Origin: Aphelenchoides besseyi | Lineage: Eukaryota; Nematoda; Chromadorea; Rhabditida; Aphelenchoididae | NCBI GenBank assembly: GCA_024699855.1 | Contig: JAMPIQ010000003.1 | Coordinates: 4,092,001-4,156,000 of the forward strand | Length of the DNA stretch: 64,000 nt | Direction: 5' to 3' | In this document: one piece after another, positions 13,501 through 26,369 of the stretch | Position numbering within the stretch: the first letter of the stretch is position 1 | Layout of the letters: the number at the start of each line of letters is the position of its first letter | Program-made: the position numbers and the translations under genes | Notes under the pieces: model-generated | Database searches by the model: none | Told to the model about the DNA's origin: nothing | Seen by the model: only the letters and a program-made list of their open reading frames with translations

Positions 13501-13533
13501 ATCGGTTTTGCGTTTACGTGAATCAAACGGCAT
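10507..13533 (-). CDS. MYST-family histone acetyltransferase, KAT6-like, with paired PHD fingers and AT-hook
   Basis: Transfers acetyl from acetyl-CoA to histone lysines in chromatin. Order from the N-terminus: a basic region with the AT-hook KRGRGRPRKS; two zinc modules (CIVC...CVKCKKCFHLTC...CQQC, then CSKC...CVTCGKAFH...CQVC) like the double PHD finger of MOZ/MORF; a Ser/Thr/Pro linker; then the MYST core. The core has a C2HC finger (CQKCLMAFESKDHL), NPPGMAIYQ, the autoacetylated lysine context LFAKTFIGSKTVFYEVE, the catalytic-cysteine context NNLSCLLILP, acetyl-CoA loop QRKGYG, and the catalytic-glutamate context LSLRERKIGSPEHPLSD. The exon before the finger joins across GTGAGCG...GATTTAG in frame. 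The ATG at 13533 is eight bases after TTTTTTAATTTAG, a likely trans-splice site. The stop is at 10507. The protein is much shorter than vertebrate KAT6 at the C-terminus. Confidence 0.9.
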
Positions 13534-13759
13534 TCTGTGCACTAAATTAAAAAACGTCGTCATTAAACTCATTTAGATGAAGGTAACATGCAGGTTATCA
13601 GTTAACCAATTAAAAAAACTATTCAAATTAACATAAAAATTTCTTTATTTTTGAAAGTTAACTCGAAAGATAATTGGGTTTATATGCACTAGGATGATGA
13701 TAAAGAACTAATCCATAAATAAATACAAAGCAAATGTTAGAAAAAGAATGTTCAATCGA

Positions 13760-15142
13760 TTAGACACCTTTTCGTTTGGTTGCCGTATATCTTTCTGAAA
13801 GCAAAGTTCAGTAGAAATCGGGGATCTTTCCTATTTAACCCTCCCTATCCGACCACTCGCTCAAATTTTTTTGCATTCTAATTTGCTCGCGTTTATTTTT
13901 TCATTGGTCGTAAGCGTTGGGTACTCATCGTATCTATTTGAATTTATGTGGCGCTCTCGGCATCGTGATCAAGACTCGTTAAAAACAATTATTTCAGACA
14001 GTGCGAGTTAAAATCCCCCAAAATAAAAGGTTCAACAAATACGCTTCTCTTAAGAAACCAAAAAATTCCCCGCAATCGATCCGCTACCGCCACTTGTGTC
14101 ACATTTCCACTCGACTAATGCTAACCGACGCTAACTTGCCAAGCCACCAACCCACTAATCCTCCGTTTTGTCTCCGCCAGAGATGTGGCATTGGCGCGCA
14201 GCCGGTTGCATGTTGCAATGGTGCGGTGGAAAGCGGTAGATTTGCAAGTCAAAAAAATGTGAACGAGCGGTCGGATGTGGATTAAATAAGAAATAATCGA
14301 AATCGGAAGCCTAAACATACCTTGATACTGATCGTAGCCGGGCAGATCTTGAAACTCGGTGTCTTGAAATAAGTTGCCGGAATATGTGATTAAAGAAATC
14401 GAAGAGGATCCAAGAATTTTTTTCGAAAACGCTTTTTTCTCCAAACAATTTTCTTCGACACGAAAAACGCGCAAGTTTTTGCAATCCGCTAAACTCTCAT
14501 TCAACGAACTCAAACGGTTCCTGTTCAAATTCAATTCAACAGCAGTCAAATGGGCGATCTCATCGGGCAACGAAGTGATCTCGTTACACGAAAAATCGAG
14601 ATGTTCGATTTGAAAGGCATGACAGACGCTCGTTGGAAAGACGGAAATCGCGTTGTTGGAGGCGTTCAAAATCTTCAACGACGAACAACCGGCCAACGAA
14701 TCGGGCAAACGAGTCAGACGATTATTGGAGACGTCTAGAGTTTCCAGAGTCTTTAGACAACCAATTTCATCGGGAAGTTCTTCCAATCGATTATGAGAGA
14801 AGTTTAGTTGTTTTAGGCTCGCGAACTGTCCCACACGTGCGGGTATGCTGATGATTTTGTTTTGCGAAAGATCCAAATTACGAAGAATTCCGGCGACCTG
14901 AAAATCAAATTCTAAATAAAAACTAAAAGCCAATTTACCTCATCGATAGCGTCCGGAAGAGTTTTGATACCACAGTCTCGAAGTTGAAGAACACGACTTT
15001 TTTGTGCGTTTGCCAAATGCGATTGGATCTTCGAATTGGATGGTCCCGATTTGAGAACAGAAAGCGGATTCTTGGCGCTTTTCGACCCAGTAGATGAACT
15101 GGAACTTGAAGCACGCGCCTTCTTCGACTGTTCGTTTCCCAT
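13760..15142 (-). CDS. Leucine-rich repeat protein, LRRC57 homologue
   Basis: A small LRR adaptor-like protein of unknown biochemical role. It starts MGNEQSKK, and a glycine after Met suggests N-myristoylation and membrane attachment. A Ser/Lys-rich insert follows, then SHLANAQKSRVLQLRDCGI, matching the LRRC57 start. About seven LRRs follow (LRNLDLSQNKIISIP, LKQLNFSHNRLEELP, LETLDVSNNRLTRLP), then VELNLNRNRLSSL, RVEENCLE and GNLFQDTEF, as in LRRC57. The tail is split: the exon ending GYDQYQ stops at donor 14321/14320, and the last exon (13760-13794) gives ERYTATKRKGV and a stop, closely matching ERFTATKKK of the human protein. The last intron is therefore 526 nt. The ATG at 15142 is divergent from CCT3. 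It is probably the first gene of the minus-strand cluster. Confidence 0.88.
13795..14320 (-). other. Long last intron of the LRRC57 homologue
   Basis: The acceptor CTTTCAG on the minus strand precedes the short last exon, and the donor GTATGTTT follows the GYDQYQ exon. At 526 nt it is about ten times the usual intron here. I see no convincing protein-coding exon in it. A GC-richer section (about 14080-14270) could be regulatory DNA or host an intronic RNA, but no recognisable snoRNA boxes were found. Confidence 0.6.
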
Positions 15143-15480
15143 CAAGATCTAACTGTTCTTGAATAAGTCAACATTAAATTATAGAACAGTTACCTTTGAA
15201 GAACTTATTAGCCAGAAAACAAGCGGGGATGTGTGAATCTAATAAAAAGCTCGACCGAAAATGGCGCGTTGATCGAAGCGTTGAGGCACTAAGTTTCCGT
15301 CCAATCGACGAATGGCCTAATGAACGAAGTTTCCTATGACAAAACAGGCAGCTGTTTCACGGCAAATCGCGTTCTATTTTTTTTACTCATCATTGTTTTG
15401 TATTTTTGATTATTCACAATAAATGGTTTTATAAATTTGAACAAAATATTTCAGAAAAGTCTTTAAATCGGTCGAACAAG
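15143..15480. promoter_or_regulatory. Divergent promoter region, LRRC57 homologue / CCT3
   Basis: 338 bases between two start codons that face away from each other. An acceptor-like ATATTTCAG at about 15445-15453, just before the CCT3 ATG, suggests a trans-splice site. No clear TATA box is visible. Confidence 0.5.
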
Positions 15481-17390
15481 ATGATGCGTGGTGGAGCCGG
15501 TGCCCCGGTTTTTGTTGTGAACCAAAACACTCATCGTGAGCAGGGACACAAAGTCCAGTTACAAAACATCAACGCTGCTAAGGTGACTTGAAATTTGTTT
15601 TCTCTTAAAATCAAAATTTTTCAGAATGTTGCCGACGTGATTCGAACAAGTTTGGGCCCACGCGCCATGTTAAAGATGATGATGGATCCGATGGGTGGAA
15701 TCGTGTTAACAAATGATGGCAATGCTATGCTCCGTGAGATCACGGTCAAACATCCGGCCGCTAAGTCGATGATTGAAATTGCAAGAACTCAGGATGAGGA
15801 AACCGGCGACGGTACGACTTCGGTTATTGTTTTGGCCGGTGAGGTGATGGCTCAAGCAGAACAGTTTTTGGAAGAGAACATTCATCCCACTGTCATTATC
15901 AAGGTCTATTGATTTTTTAAAAGTTTTCCTTATTTCAATATTTAGGCTTATCGTCAAGCATTGGAGGATATGATTGTAATGGCTGAAGAGAAGTTCAGCA
16001 AACCGGTCGATTTAAACGATCAATCTCAACTCGAAACGGTTGTTCGCTCATGTCTTGCTACTAAACTCATGAGTCAACACATGGATTTGGCAGTGAAGAT
16101 CGCATTAAATGCCGTGCAAACGGTTTCGGTGACTAAGAATGGACATCATGAGATCGATTTGAAACGTTATTGTCGCGTTGAAAAGATTCCGGGCGGTGCG
16201 ATTGAAGATAGTTCGGTTGTGAAAGGCGTAGTACTCAACAAGGATATTGTGCATCCAAAAATGAAGCGACGAATTGGTAATAAAGTTTTTTGTTTGCTTG
16301 AAATTTCTGTTTTAGAGAATCCACGAATTATTTTGTTGGATTGCTCGTTGGAATACAAGAAGGGTGAGAGTCAAACGGCCATGGAATTGAAGGCAGAGCT
16401 TGACTTCAGCAAAGCTCTTGAACAAGTAAGTCCTTATGTTGTTCAAATTCACCAATATTTTTAGGAAGAAGAAGCTATTCGAAAGCAGTGTGATGATATT
16501 ATTGCACTAAAACCTGACTTGATTTTCACCGAAAAAGGTATTTCGGACATGGCCCAACATTTCTTGGTGCGTGCTGGAATCACGGCACTTCGACGTTTGA
16601 AGAAAACGGACAACAACCGTTTGTCTCGGTAAGAAAAAGATTATTCTCTTCGTAATGATGAGTGTTTTCAGTGTTTGTGGTGCTCGAATCGTCAATGACA
16701 CAACCGATTTGCGCGAAGAAGATGTTGGAACATTGGCAGATTTGTATGAAATCAAGAAGATCGGCGACGAATATTTCACCTATGTCACTTCGGAAAAGAC
16801 AACCGCTGTTACCGTCGTATTGCGTGGTCCGAGCAAAGACATTATCAACGAAGTGGATCGTAACATTCAGGATGCCGTCAATTGTGCTCGTAACGTCCTT
16901 TTTAAACCGAAGATTGTTCCTGGTGCTGGAGCGATTGAAATGGCGTTGTCACACGTGGGTTTGCACGTTGTAATTTAAATCAATACCAGTTGTTTAGGCT
17001 TTGAATGAGAAATCGAAGTCGATCGAAGGAGTGCGTCAATGGCCATATCAAGCGATTGCTCGTGCTTTGGAAGTGATCCCGCGTACTTTGATTCAAAATT
17101 GCGGGGGTTCAACTATTCGTCAATTGACGGCATTACGCGCTAAACACGCTCAAAGTCCAGACAATTGGACTTACGGTATTGATGGAACAACCGGCGAAAT
17201 TGTAAGTTTTTATGCGAAGAATAAACTTAAATCAAATTCTTAGGTCGACGTGAACAAATTGAATGTTTGGGACCCGTTGTCTGTGCGTATTCAGGTTTTA
17301 AAGACCGCGATTGAATCGTCGATTATGTTGCTACGTATCGACGATATTATCAGTGGAACCAAGAAACGTTCGGATGAGACTCACGCCTAA
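15481..17390 (+). CDS. cct-3: T-complex chaperonin subunit gamma (CCT3/TCP-1 gamma)
   Basis: One of eight paralogous subunits of the cytosolic TRiC/CCT chaperonin, which folds actin, tubulin and WD40 proteins using ATP. About 540 residues over seven exons, the usual family length. It begins MMRGGAGAPVFVVNQNT, with HREQGHKVQLQNINAAK near residue 30. ATP-site motifs are present: LGPRAMLKMMMDPMGG, ILTNDG-type VLTNDGNAMLREI, GDGTTSVIVLAGE, and C-terminal PGAGAIEMAL. Gamma-specific blocks include ARVEKIPGG and LLDCSLEYKKGESQT. The protein ends IDDIISGTKKRSDETHA. Introns are about 40-55 nt with ends such as TTTTTCAG and TTTAG. An AATAAA at 17551 may be the poly(A) signal. The EPG5 gene follows 364 bases downstream on the same strand. 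Confidence 0.97.
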
Positions 17391-17550
17391 ACCGGCATTT
17401 CTTAAAAACTGTTCGATTCTCATAAGCCTCAATGCTTCTCAATCTTTTGTTATGGTTGATTCCCTTGTGAATCTGACTATCCAAATGTTACAGCTTCCAT
17501 TTGCCTTTTAACAGTTTGAAGGTTGTTATTGTTGGTGACTGTTTTGCTTG

Positions 17551-17556
17551 AATAAA
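17551..17556 (+). terminator. Candidate poly(A) signal AATAAA for CCT3
   Basis: AATAAA lies about 160 bases after the CCT3 stop in T-rich DNA and before the EPG5 start. Confidence 0.4.
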
Positions 17557-17754
17557 TTTCATAAAAACGAGTTTCGTTAACATTGAAGGCAATTGATCGG
17601 TATTTCGTCCATGAATATTTTTGTTTGTTACAGAAATCGAATTTAAATTCAATTACAGAAAACACTAACGGGCACTTTTTTTGGGTTATGGTCTTTCAGT
17701 TTATGATCTTAACGGTAACTAGTTTTTTGTTGCTATTGTTTATGTGATTCAGTA

Positions 17755-20700
17755 ATGGAGCAAGAACGTGAACGACCCAAACGTCCTAAACATCGCGCAC
17801 ACGAAGCCGCGCCACGAGAATTATCGCCACCGCCATTACCACCGCGATTATCGGATTTTGATATACCAAAAGAATCAAATGGATCATCAAAAGTTGAAGA
17901 AGAAGTCAGAACTCCAGCAATCAGAAATGATGAAGCGAAAGAGAAGGTCGAAAATGCAGAAGCTAAAACGAGGTATTTGATTCTTTGTATCTTATAGCTT
18001 ATCTAAAGATTTTAGTTCCACGCCAATTCCAACTGTCGAAGAGCCAAAAATTGCTTCAACAGCGAATTTAGTACCGACAGTTAATGCGGAAAAAGAACGA
18101 GAAGCACGCATTTCTCAATCTTCCTCATCGGGACTTGTTCGTGAATTGCCATTTGATGCGCTGATGCCTCGAACACCGACTGCCGAAACGCCAATTGAAG
18201 TAAAATCAATATACCCGTCAATTGCTGAAGCAACAGCACCGTCTATTGCTACAGCACCACCCGCTTATTTGGACGTCAATCCTTCAACAGAATGGCGCGA
18301 ACAGCAATCGCGCATATATCCTGAACTTCAGGATACGCAGACAGCTACAGCTCCAGCTGTGCGAGAGTTTGTGTCGATGTACGGAGAACGAGAGTTGTTA
18401 AGTGAAGCGCAGTTACTGGAGTTCTATCAAAACGATCTTCTCGATAACGTCGATGACTTTGTCGATGATTTCGTAGTTGTAAGTTTTAAGTGAGCAATTC
18501 AGCGAATATAACGAACATTTAGAAAGAATTGAAACCGAGTAACTGTTTACACAATCTTTTGCAAAAGTTTCGCGAGGCTTGTGATTGTACGGAAACGAAT
18601 CGAACGGTAAAAGAAAAGGCATCGGCACATTTACTAGAAGTTAATAATTCCGTTTGGTATGTTTTCATAAACTGGGATTTCAACTTTGTGGAGTTTAAGG
18701 TCAGTTGAAGAACATGAAGTGAGCCAAAGCGGACGTTGTGGTGAAGATCGACCGGCCATCGGAAAGACCACCTACAAGAAAGCAAAGTTCATTCCCGATC
18801 GTTTAACCGAACTGAACACCGAACTCGCGAATTTAACAAAACTCGAGTTGGACGAAGGTTATTGCTGTGAAGTTCGAGCACGGTAGTTGTCTCTTTTTTA
18901 ATCTTACAGAATTTTATTATCGTTTTTACAGGTCATTAGCTCTTCAAATACAATGGATAGTTGTGGAATTGAACCAACAGTTTCTGACTGCTCAACAAAT
19001 CACGATGCAAAGTGTTCCAATTCGTTAGTCATTTCATCATTGACCGTCCTACAATGGTTTGTTTTAGTTATTCCGGTAGAACGAAATGAATCGTATCGAA
19101 AAGAACTGATTGGCGCGCTCTCCGACTTGTTCTATCATCTTCGATTTCCACTCTTACCTCAGCGATTTCGTGATTCGGTTTGTGGTTGGATTACAGAGTT
19201 ATCGTCTGCTTTGTTGAAAGCAATCACATTCAATGATCAAGCGTTTTTGCTCTCTCAAATTCTTCGTTCTCAACCACCATTGAATTGGGCTGTTCCTTTG
19301 GTATGACTCGCAGTTGTTAGGACAATCGACTTGTTTTCAGGTCCAAACCTTCATCAATGTTCCTACATTAGATCCAACTCTTGCTATCGATTCGTTTATG
19401 GCATTACTTAAGAATTTAATGGAACCAATTCAACGCAGAGAAGAGTTTTTGGGTGTGGTCAAGGCGTATTACAAAGGAGACAACGAGTGGTCGTTAGTAG
19501 ATGATGAAGGAGACGCGGTGAGAAAGAAAATCGAGTTGATTATGATCACAGTTTTACAGGACAATATGGAGATTACAGACGTCAAGGATTTGGACATGAT
19601 TGCACTGTTGAACCAATTTGATATCAAGTCTCTTTACTCGATTACAATGCAAAAGTTTACAGCGATCTATCGTATGTTTTTAACTTTCGAATCAAAATCA
19701 CCGGTTTCTGTTTTAGCAGCAGATAAAAGACGCATAATCCTGTCACTAATTGGGTTCACGTTAATGTTGTTACGTATTCTGAACGAAGGTTTACGAACAT
19801 ACAGTACAAAGACGATGAAAAACGTTGGGAAAAAGATCTCTGATGGAATTCGAAAAGCCGTTCAAACCATCTGTACGTATTGGCGATTGGCTTCAAAAGA
19901 TGGACAAGTGGCCGATTCGTTTCAATTGCAAAACGAAATCAATCGTTTGGTCTTACAAGCTATTTTTTACATCACGAGCAAAACATCGGTTGGATTGTGG
20001 CAGTTTGTTGTTGACTTCCCATTCTTTGCTCTGACCGACATTGCTCGTTTACGGTGTTTGATTCTGCTGCGTAATCCAACGAAGTACACGGTTAGCAAAT
20101 TGTACGAAATTGACGATGCAAATTTGCTAAACATCCTGAATCCAACGATAGGAAGCAATGGAACGTTGTTACAAGATCTAGACAACATTGGAGTATGGGA
20201 TCGAAATTACGCACTTACCGCAATGTAAGAAACTATCAGTGTCAAGGAGTTTATTTGATTTTTAGGGGCCAAATTGTCGCAGAATTCGAAAAAGTCGACT
20301 GCCAACATTTTACAAACGAATTAATTAATGTTTGTTTCATGGAACAAGCACGGGAAGCGTATAGTAAAGTAGGTAGTGGAAGTGAGGAAACCAATTGATT
20401 TCGTTTTTTAGGTTGGATCAGAAATTGTTTCGCACATTTTGGAAAGGAAACCGCAAATATTTCCATCGATCGTGAGATACATGAATCGCAAAATCGACAA
20501 CTTGGACGAGTATGCTGTGGATATTCTTTCGAAAGCTTCACTACTCAAATGCTCTCTACCAGCCGATGAACTTGGAAGTATTTTGGGTAAATTTCTGCTT
20601 CGTGATGCTGGTCATCCGGCAAACAAAATTGCAAGGTAACAATTGTATATGGTTTGCGATGTTGAGGACTGATGATTCCAGGACGATTTTGAGCGGTTTG

Positions 20701-23700
20701 GATTGGGGAGCAGAAGAGGATCTTTTTCTGCCATTGAACGTCCATTCGATTTGTGCTCAATCGGTTGTTAGCGCGCATTTTTCGCTCTGTAAAACTCGAA
20801 ACAGTTCGATTGGAAAGTCAATTACCAAATCAGCTAAACTGATGTTAAAGCTGCCTGATGCAGAACAAGATTTCGATCGGTTCTGTTGGAACATGTTGAT
20901 TCGTTTAAAAATCACACCAAAAGTGAGTTTAATAGTAAAGATAATCGTGCATTCTCTTTAGCCACTTGCAACAGAACCAAAGAACGATCTCACTGCTTTC
21001 TTCGTTTATTTACAAGAGAAGTGTTTGTCGAGGTTTGTGCTCTTAGTTTACAGTAATCACGCTTCTGTTTAGTCCTGAAACGTTTATGGAAAATGGACAA
21101 AACTTTTGGATCGAGTTGGTGAATGGAAGTTGTTTTTATGGCGCTGGAGTTATTCTGTTGAAATTGATCGAAAAGTTCCCAACACGCATTCATTTGTTTA
21201 CTGCAAGTGAAAAGCAAGTTTTTCTCATAATTTCCTGTTATAAGTTTTGCAGGTTCAAAAATGCTTTGGACACTCTACTCCAAGCCGACAGTACTCCGTA
21301 CATTCATCAGTTCTTTAACGTGGGAGATAAGTTTCCGGGACCGATCTTACGTTTACTTTCTACCGGATTGTCCAATCAGTTTGATCGTCAGGATAATCAA
21401 ATTCAATTGAAACAACTGCTAAACGGATGGATGCAGCTTCTCAGTTCTAAACGACCGACTTTGTGGACCGGCGACAAGTCAACTTTACATCTTATTGGTG
21501 TGGTTTCACGAACGGCGTTTATAAACGATCCAATTGAGTGTTCGGGACTCGTTGATCTCCTGCTTTCGTCATATAAGGTATTTAATGTTAACTGATCAAA
21601 ATCAACTCTTTGATTGCAGGCGATTTTGAATGCTTGGAAAGATGCTCCGAAAGGTGTTCTAAGTTGGTTCTCGTCTCATGTGCCACCTCGTTTAATTGAA
21701 ACATCTCATCTTCATTATTCGCCGTGGGCATCGTTGTTGATGTTGAAAGCAGAGACTCAAGCTCACACTAAGTTTTACGAATCGCTAAACGCAAACTTCG
21801 CTAAACATCCAAAACGGGAACTTGAAGATGCAGTTCGAGTGAGTTGTTGTGTTTCTAATTTTCATTTGATTGATCGATTTATAGCGAACAGCTTCGAAAA
21901 CCCAATGGAACTTGGGTGTTCCACAATTGCCGTATTATCGATGGCTGGAAATGTGCACTCAAGAGTCGGTGGTCAACGATCAGTTCGTCTATCCACTTGC
22001 TCTCCAACAACTAGTTACCGTGTTGTTTGGACGAACAAAAGTCAACGGGTTGGTGAAATGGATGTAGAAGAAATACATAAGATGTTGTAGAAAAAGTTAT
22101 TGTTTTGGAGATAGATATTACGAGTGTTCAACCTCGAAACATTTGTTTGATGAGTTGGCTAAATCGCTTTCGAAAGTTGAGAAGGATACTGATGTAGCAC
22201 GTCTTGGTTCATTTTATCGTGCTGTTGGAATTTGGTTGTGTATTCCTGCTCTTTATACTCCAAACTTCAACAACTTTCACGACGTTCCTATGGACTTTCT
22301 GTTACAGAGAATTTTCACCGGCGACTCGGTTGGCTAACAATTTTCTTGTCTTCATTAAGTTTTTAGCATCCGTGGGTTGAGTTTGCTGATGTTCCGAAGC
22401 TAAAAGAACGTGTGACTACTGAAGCCAAAGTAATTGATGATCCTTTCGATGAAATAACAAGTTAAATTCAGGTCTTCGCTCTCTTTTGCCATCTCGTTCA
22501 TCCACCACCAGTTGCTTCATCAGCTGCTACTCATCCGAAAAATATAATCGAACTCTTTCAACATCTTGAAATCAAATCGATTGTAACTCAAAATTTTCCG
22601 GCGATTCCTGTACATCAGAATCTGCCGCCAAATACTCGTTTGAGTTTCGAGGAGGCACAAAGCACAACGATGGTTAACGGTCGAGTCAATGTATTGGTTG
22701 AAGATCTGATAAAAATATCGAAGTAATCAATTCGATTATTGACAGCTACTGATTCTAATTTTAGGACATTCTTGGAGAGTAAAGACAAAGTTGAGACGTT
22801 GAATGAAGAGTACGGAAAGAAGTTTCACAATCTTTACGTTCATTCTCAAACAACTCTGTCGATTCAAATGAAATGCGGTGCTTTTCTTTCTGCTCATTGT
22901 AGACGACCGGGCGTGCAAAATGTGACTGTAAATGCCAGTCGATATGACAGCGATGTTGCGATGGCAATGAACGAAAACCGGTATTTTTTTCATTTTCTAG
23001 TTCCTAAATAAATTGAGTTGGATTCTAGATTGAAACGAGAAAACATCATAACTGAATTGTTACAAGGCTTGGATAACACTTCGATTATAAGGTATGTTTG
23101 ATTTATAGGTTGTTGATTAGATGCGGAGTTTTAGTGCTCGAATGGAATATGCTTGTTACACCCTCCAATCCTACGCAAAGAATATGGAACAATATCAACC
23201 ACCACCTCTCTATTCTTCAAAACTCGCTGAAATTCCGGTAGATAGTCGCGTGGAACGAGTTCAAAACACTGGTCGTTGTCTGTTCTATCAACTTTGTGAA
23301 CATTCAAATCGACCCGAAGTCCTGCTGTTTCCGGCATTGACAAACGCTGTGGAAACCTGTCTACAGCATTTAGGTTCGACATTTATTGCCGAACGTTCGG
23401 GAGAACAAATGAACTTGTTACGAATTGTAGTCGCTGGACATCCATTGGATGTCACTCGTTTCTTTACTCCCCATTGCGTTTCTTCTGACGAGCTTCTTAA
23501 GGTAAGATGGAAACGAATGTAAAGTCACAAATCTTACTTTCAGTTGTACATGGAATTGTCTTCGGGTATTCGAAATGCATCGACAAAAGAAGCTTCTATG
23601 GCCTTGTTGAAACGTCTTGACATTCAATATGCGGGAGAAAAGCTACCACCCAATCAGTTTTCATCACTACTTCCCGTAATTTTCGAGAACTTAGCTTCTG

Positions 23701-26369
23701 TTCCAAATGGCACTCCATTGCATGAATTGTGTGGAACACATTTTGAACATGCAATGTTTCACGGATTTCCACATAATTTTGTCAATGGTTTTCGACTTTT
23801 GCTTAGTGGTTGTGATTCGCATTGTGTTCCCGTTTCACTTTTTCAAACCATTATTCAACGTTTTTCAATGGACGAGTTTATCTCGGCAAGTAACAAGGCG
23901 ATTAGCGGAACAAAGTGTACGATCACAATTGAACTCGCCTTCCAATCGATTCAAGTGATTGCCGAACAGATGCAGAAATCAAGACATGAACTGGCAACTC
24001 GTCTGTATTCTGTTTGGAATTTCGATTATTTGGATCCAGTACTTCGATGTGCGGATTTCTTTGTGCGTTCGGTTGTTTGCCAACAATTCATTTCAACTGA
24101 CTTACCGTCAGCTATCGAAAACGGTTAGTAGTTGATTTCGATGAAAACACGTTCACTTTGTTTCAGACTTAAATCGTGCATTCCTTCTTGTTTTAACAAT
24201 CTTTGGACCTTTGTTAGAGCCTGTTGGACCTTCAAATTTGGCTCCATTTAATCCGGCAGACAACGAATTGGCACAGAATGTTGTAGTCAGTCGATTTGTT
24301 GATCTTCTTACCTGGCTACCTCATTCGACGTATCTACCTCCCGGATCAGAGACAATTGAAAAATTGTTCTTCGACTATTTTGCTAAAACATTATCCAACT
24401 TACAACGTGCAGGCAGCTCTCATATTTACACAGTGTACGAGAAAAAGTGTGTCAGTTTCAATTGGGCTCGACTTTGGCCAAATCTCTTGGATTTGTCGTC
24501 GTTGGAGAAGCTGTTGACTGAAGGATCGCCGGATGTTGCGCCGTTTGTTGTCGATATTGTGGTTCGAATTCAATGGCGAGAAGTTGTGCAAAACATGAAC
24601 GGTCAACCGACCGATGCTCATCGCGCTTTCTATTCGATTCTCATCAATATTTTTGCTCGTACTGTTTGTCGCTCCACAAACTACGCAAAGTCGAGAGCGA
24701 GCGTCGAGAAATTGCTTCGAGATTTCCTTACTCTTGGACATTGGCACTTCGTGAAATCGAATGCAATTGAAAAAGTAGCTCAATACATTGCAGCTTCCTT
24801 CCCAACTGATTTTTTGACGAACACAAACGATATTCTCGTTGCATTCTCAAAGTACGTCAAACTTCAAGCTCTGTAATTTGATGTCGAATTCCAGTTTATG
24901 GCGTGAAAGTTGTTGTTTCACAACCACACGATCGATGTACGTCGCGGCCGATTCTCCGGAAATGGAAATCGGAACAATCGCATTCAAACAATCAATGTAC
25001 CTTCATGCGTACGTCCATTTGCTACTGCGATCAACGTTGACAAAAGAAGATCAGTGTCGACTGTACAAAGAACTGTTAGACAAATGCTACCTACTAATTG
25101 GCGCCGCGTGTTCGGGAAAAACAGACAAGCAAAATGAAGATGGTAAGTTTAATATCATGTCTTTGATGTCATATGAGTTTAGAGTTGCAACAATTTGTTC
25201 CGATTGCAAAAGAACTGATTGCTTTTTGGCCACAGATTCCAAAGGAAAAACATGTCGACAATTTTTTCGTAAGTTGAGCACAGTAGTTTAATGAATGATG
25301 TTTTTCAGCAAACAATAACCCAATGGTTAACTGATCATCCCGAATCGGTTCTTTTGCTACTTGTAATGCATGTTGCTATGTCAGTTTTGGGTAAACCGGC
25401 ACCGCAATTGGGACTGAAATTGTTGGACAAATGCGTCATGATTTACTTCAAACGTAGGTTCTCATTAGTAATGTAGAAATACTCAAGGGTTTAGGGAAAT
25501 TGTCGTGCAATTGGCAAGAAGTGTGTAAATGGTTAGCAATTCCGACGAATATGCGCGAATGGCTCTACACCACGCCCAGTGTTGATGCGGGGATTGAACC
25601 TCGATTCTTGACGTTGAATGCTCACTTGTTGAACGAAATGTCAACTTTAAGTTCTGCACCGGAAGAAGAACGAGTGATGCGACGATTAGCCGACTATTTG
25701 CAATCAATCAAACCAAAGTATCAAAAAAGTTTCTGATCAAATTTTTGAATGTCTTCAGGTACATTCAATCAGAAGTTTCGTTTTTGGTGGTTTTGGAAAA
25801 ATGGCAACGAATGGTCATCCGACAATATTCGAATGGTGTTCCTATTGGAATTGCTAACGAACAACTCGAAGTCTACATTTCGTATTTGCGGAAGATGTTC
25901 TCCGACGATAAAGGTGTTTCGTTTTGTAAGTGATTTAACCATAAAGTTAAACGTTTTGTTCTTTTTAGTCAACGTAAAAGCGATGTTTAGTCGAAAACCC
26001 TTGTTTCCATTACGGTACGTAAATGAACTTTGTTATGTAATATAAGTGTGTATTTGTAGACTTCAAGTTTTGGCTCAAATTTTATCTCTGTATCTCACTC
26101 AACAACAAACTTCTTTAAGTCAACCACCACGACAAACTGGTAATCAGCCGGTTTTGTGTTCGAGAATCAGCGCATTCCGCGAAATGCAACAAGAGAAGAA
26201 GTACCAGGAAATCGAGAACATTTCCACCGTCTTCCAATTCGCTCTTCCGTATTTTACTCAACCAGAAAGTCATACTCTATCAAATGCTTCAACATTGTTC
26301 TATCGTGTGTCCGATTTTCTATACACCGACTCCAACAAACTTCTTCGTCATTTGGATCACGCAGTTTAA
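17755..26369 (+). CDS. epg-5: EPG5 autophagy tether homologue
   Basis: EPG5 is a Rab7 effector that tethers autophagosomes to late endosomes/lysosomes; the gene was named from C. elegans. About 30 exons give roughly 2,350 residues, near the family size of about 2,580 in human. After a Pro/Glu-rich N-terminus (RELSPPPLPPRLSDF), family-like blocks appear in order: LLSEAQLLEFYQNDLL; QILRSQPPLNWAVPLV; WSLVDDEGD; LLRILNEGLRTYSTKTMKNV; GLWQFVVDFPFFALTD; CRRPGVQNVTVNASRYDSDV near 22,900; LGSTFIAERSGEQMNLL; DVTRFFTPH; NELAQNVVVSRFVDLLTWLP; DFLTLGHWHFVKSNAIEKVA. It ends KLLRHLDHAV, like the human end VHYLDHIR. The ATG at 17755 is two bases after TGATTCAG, so trans-splicing or a 5' UTR intron is likely. 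No break was found; the junction near 22,035-22,080 needs a 42-nt intron. Confidence 0.92.
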
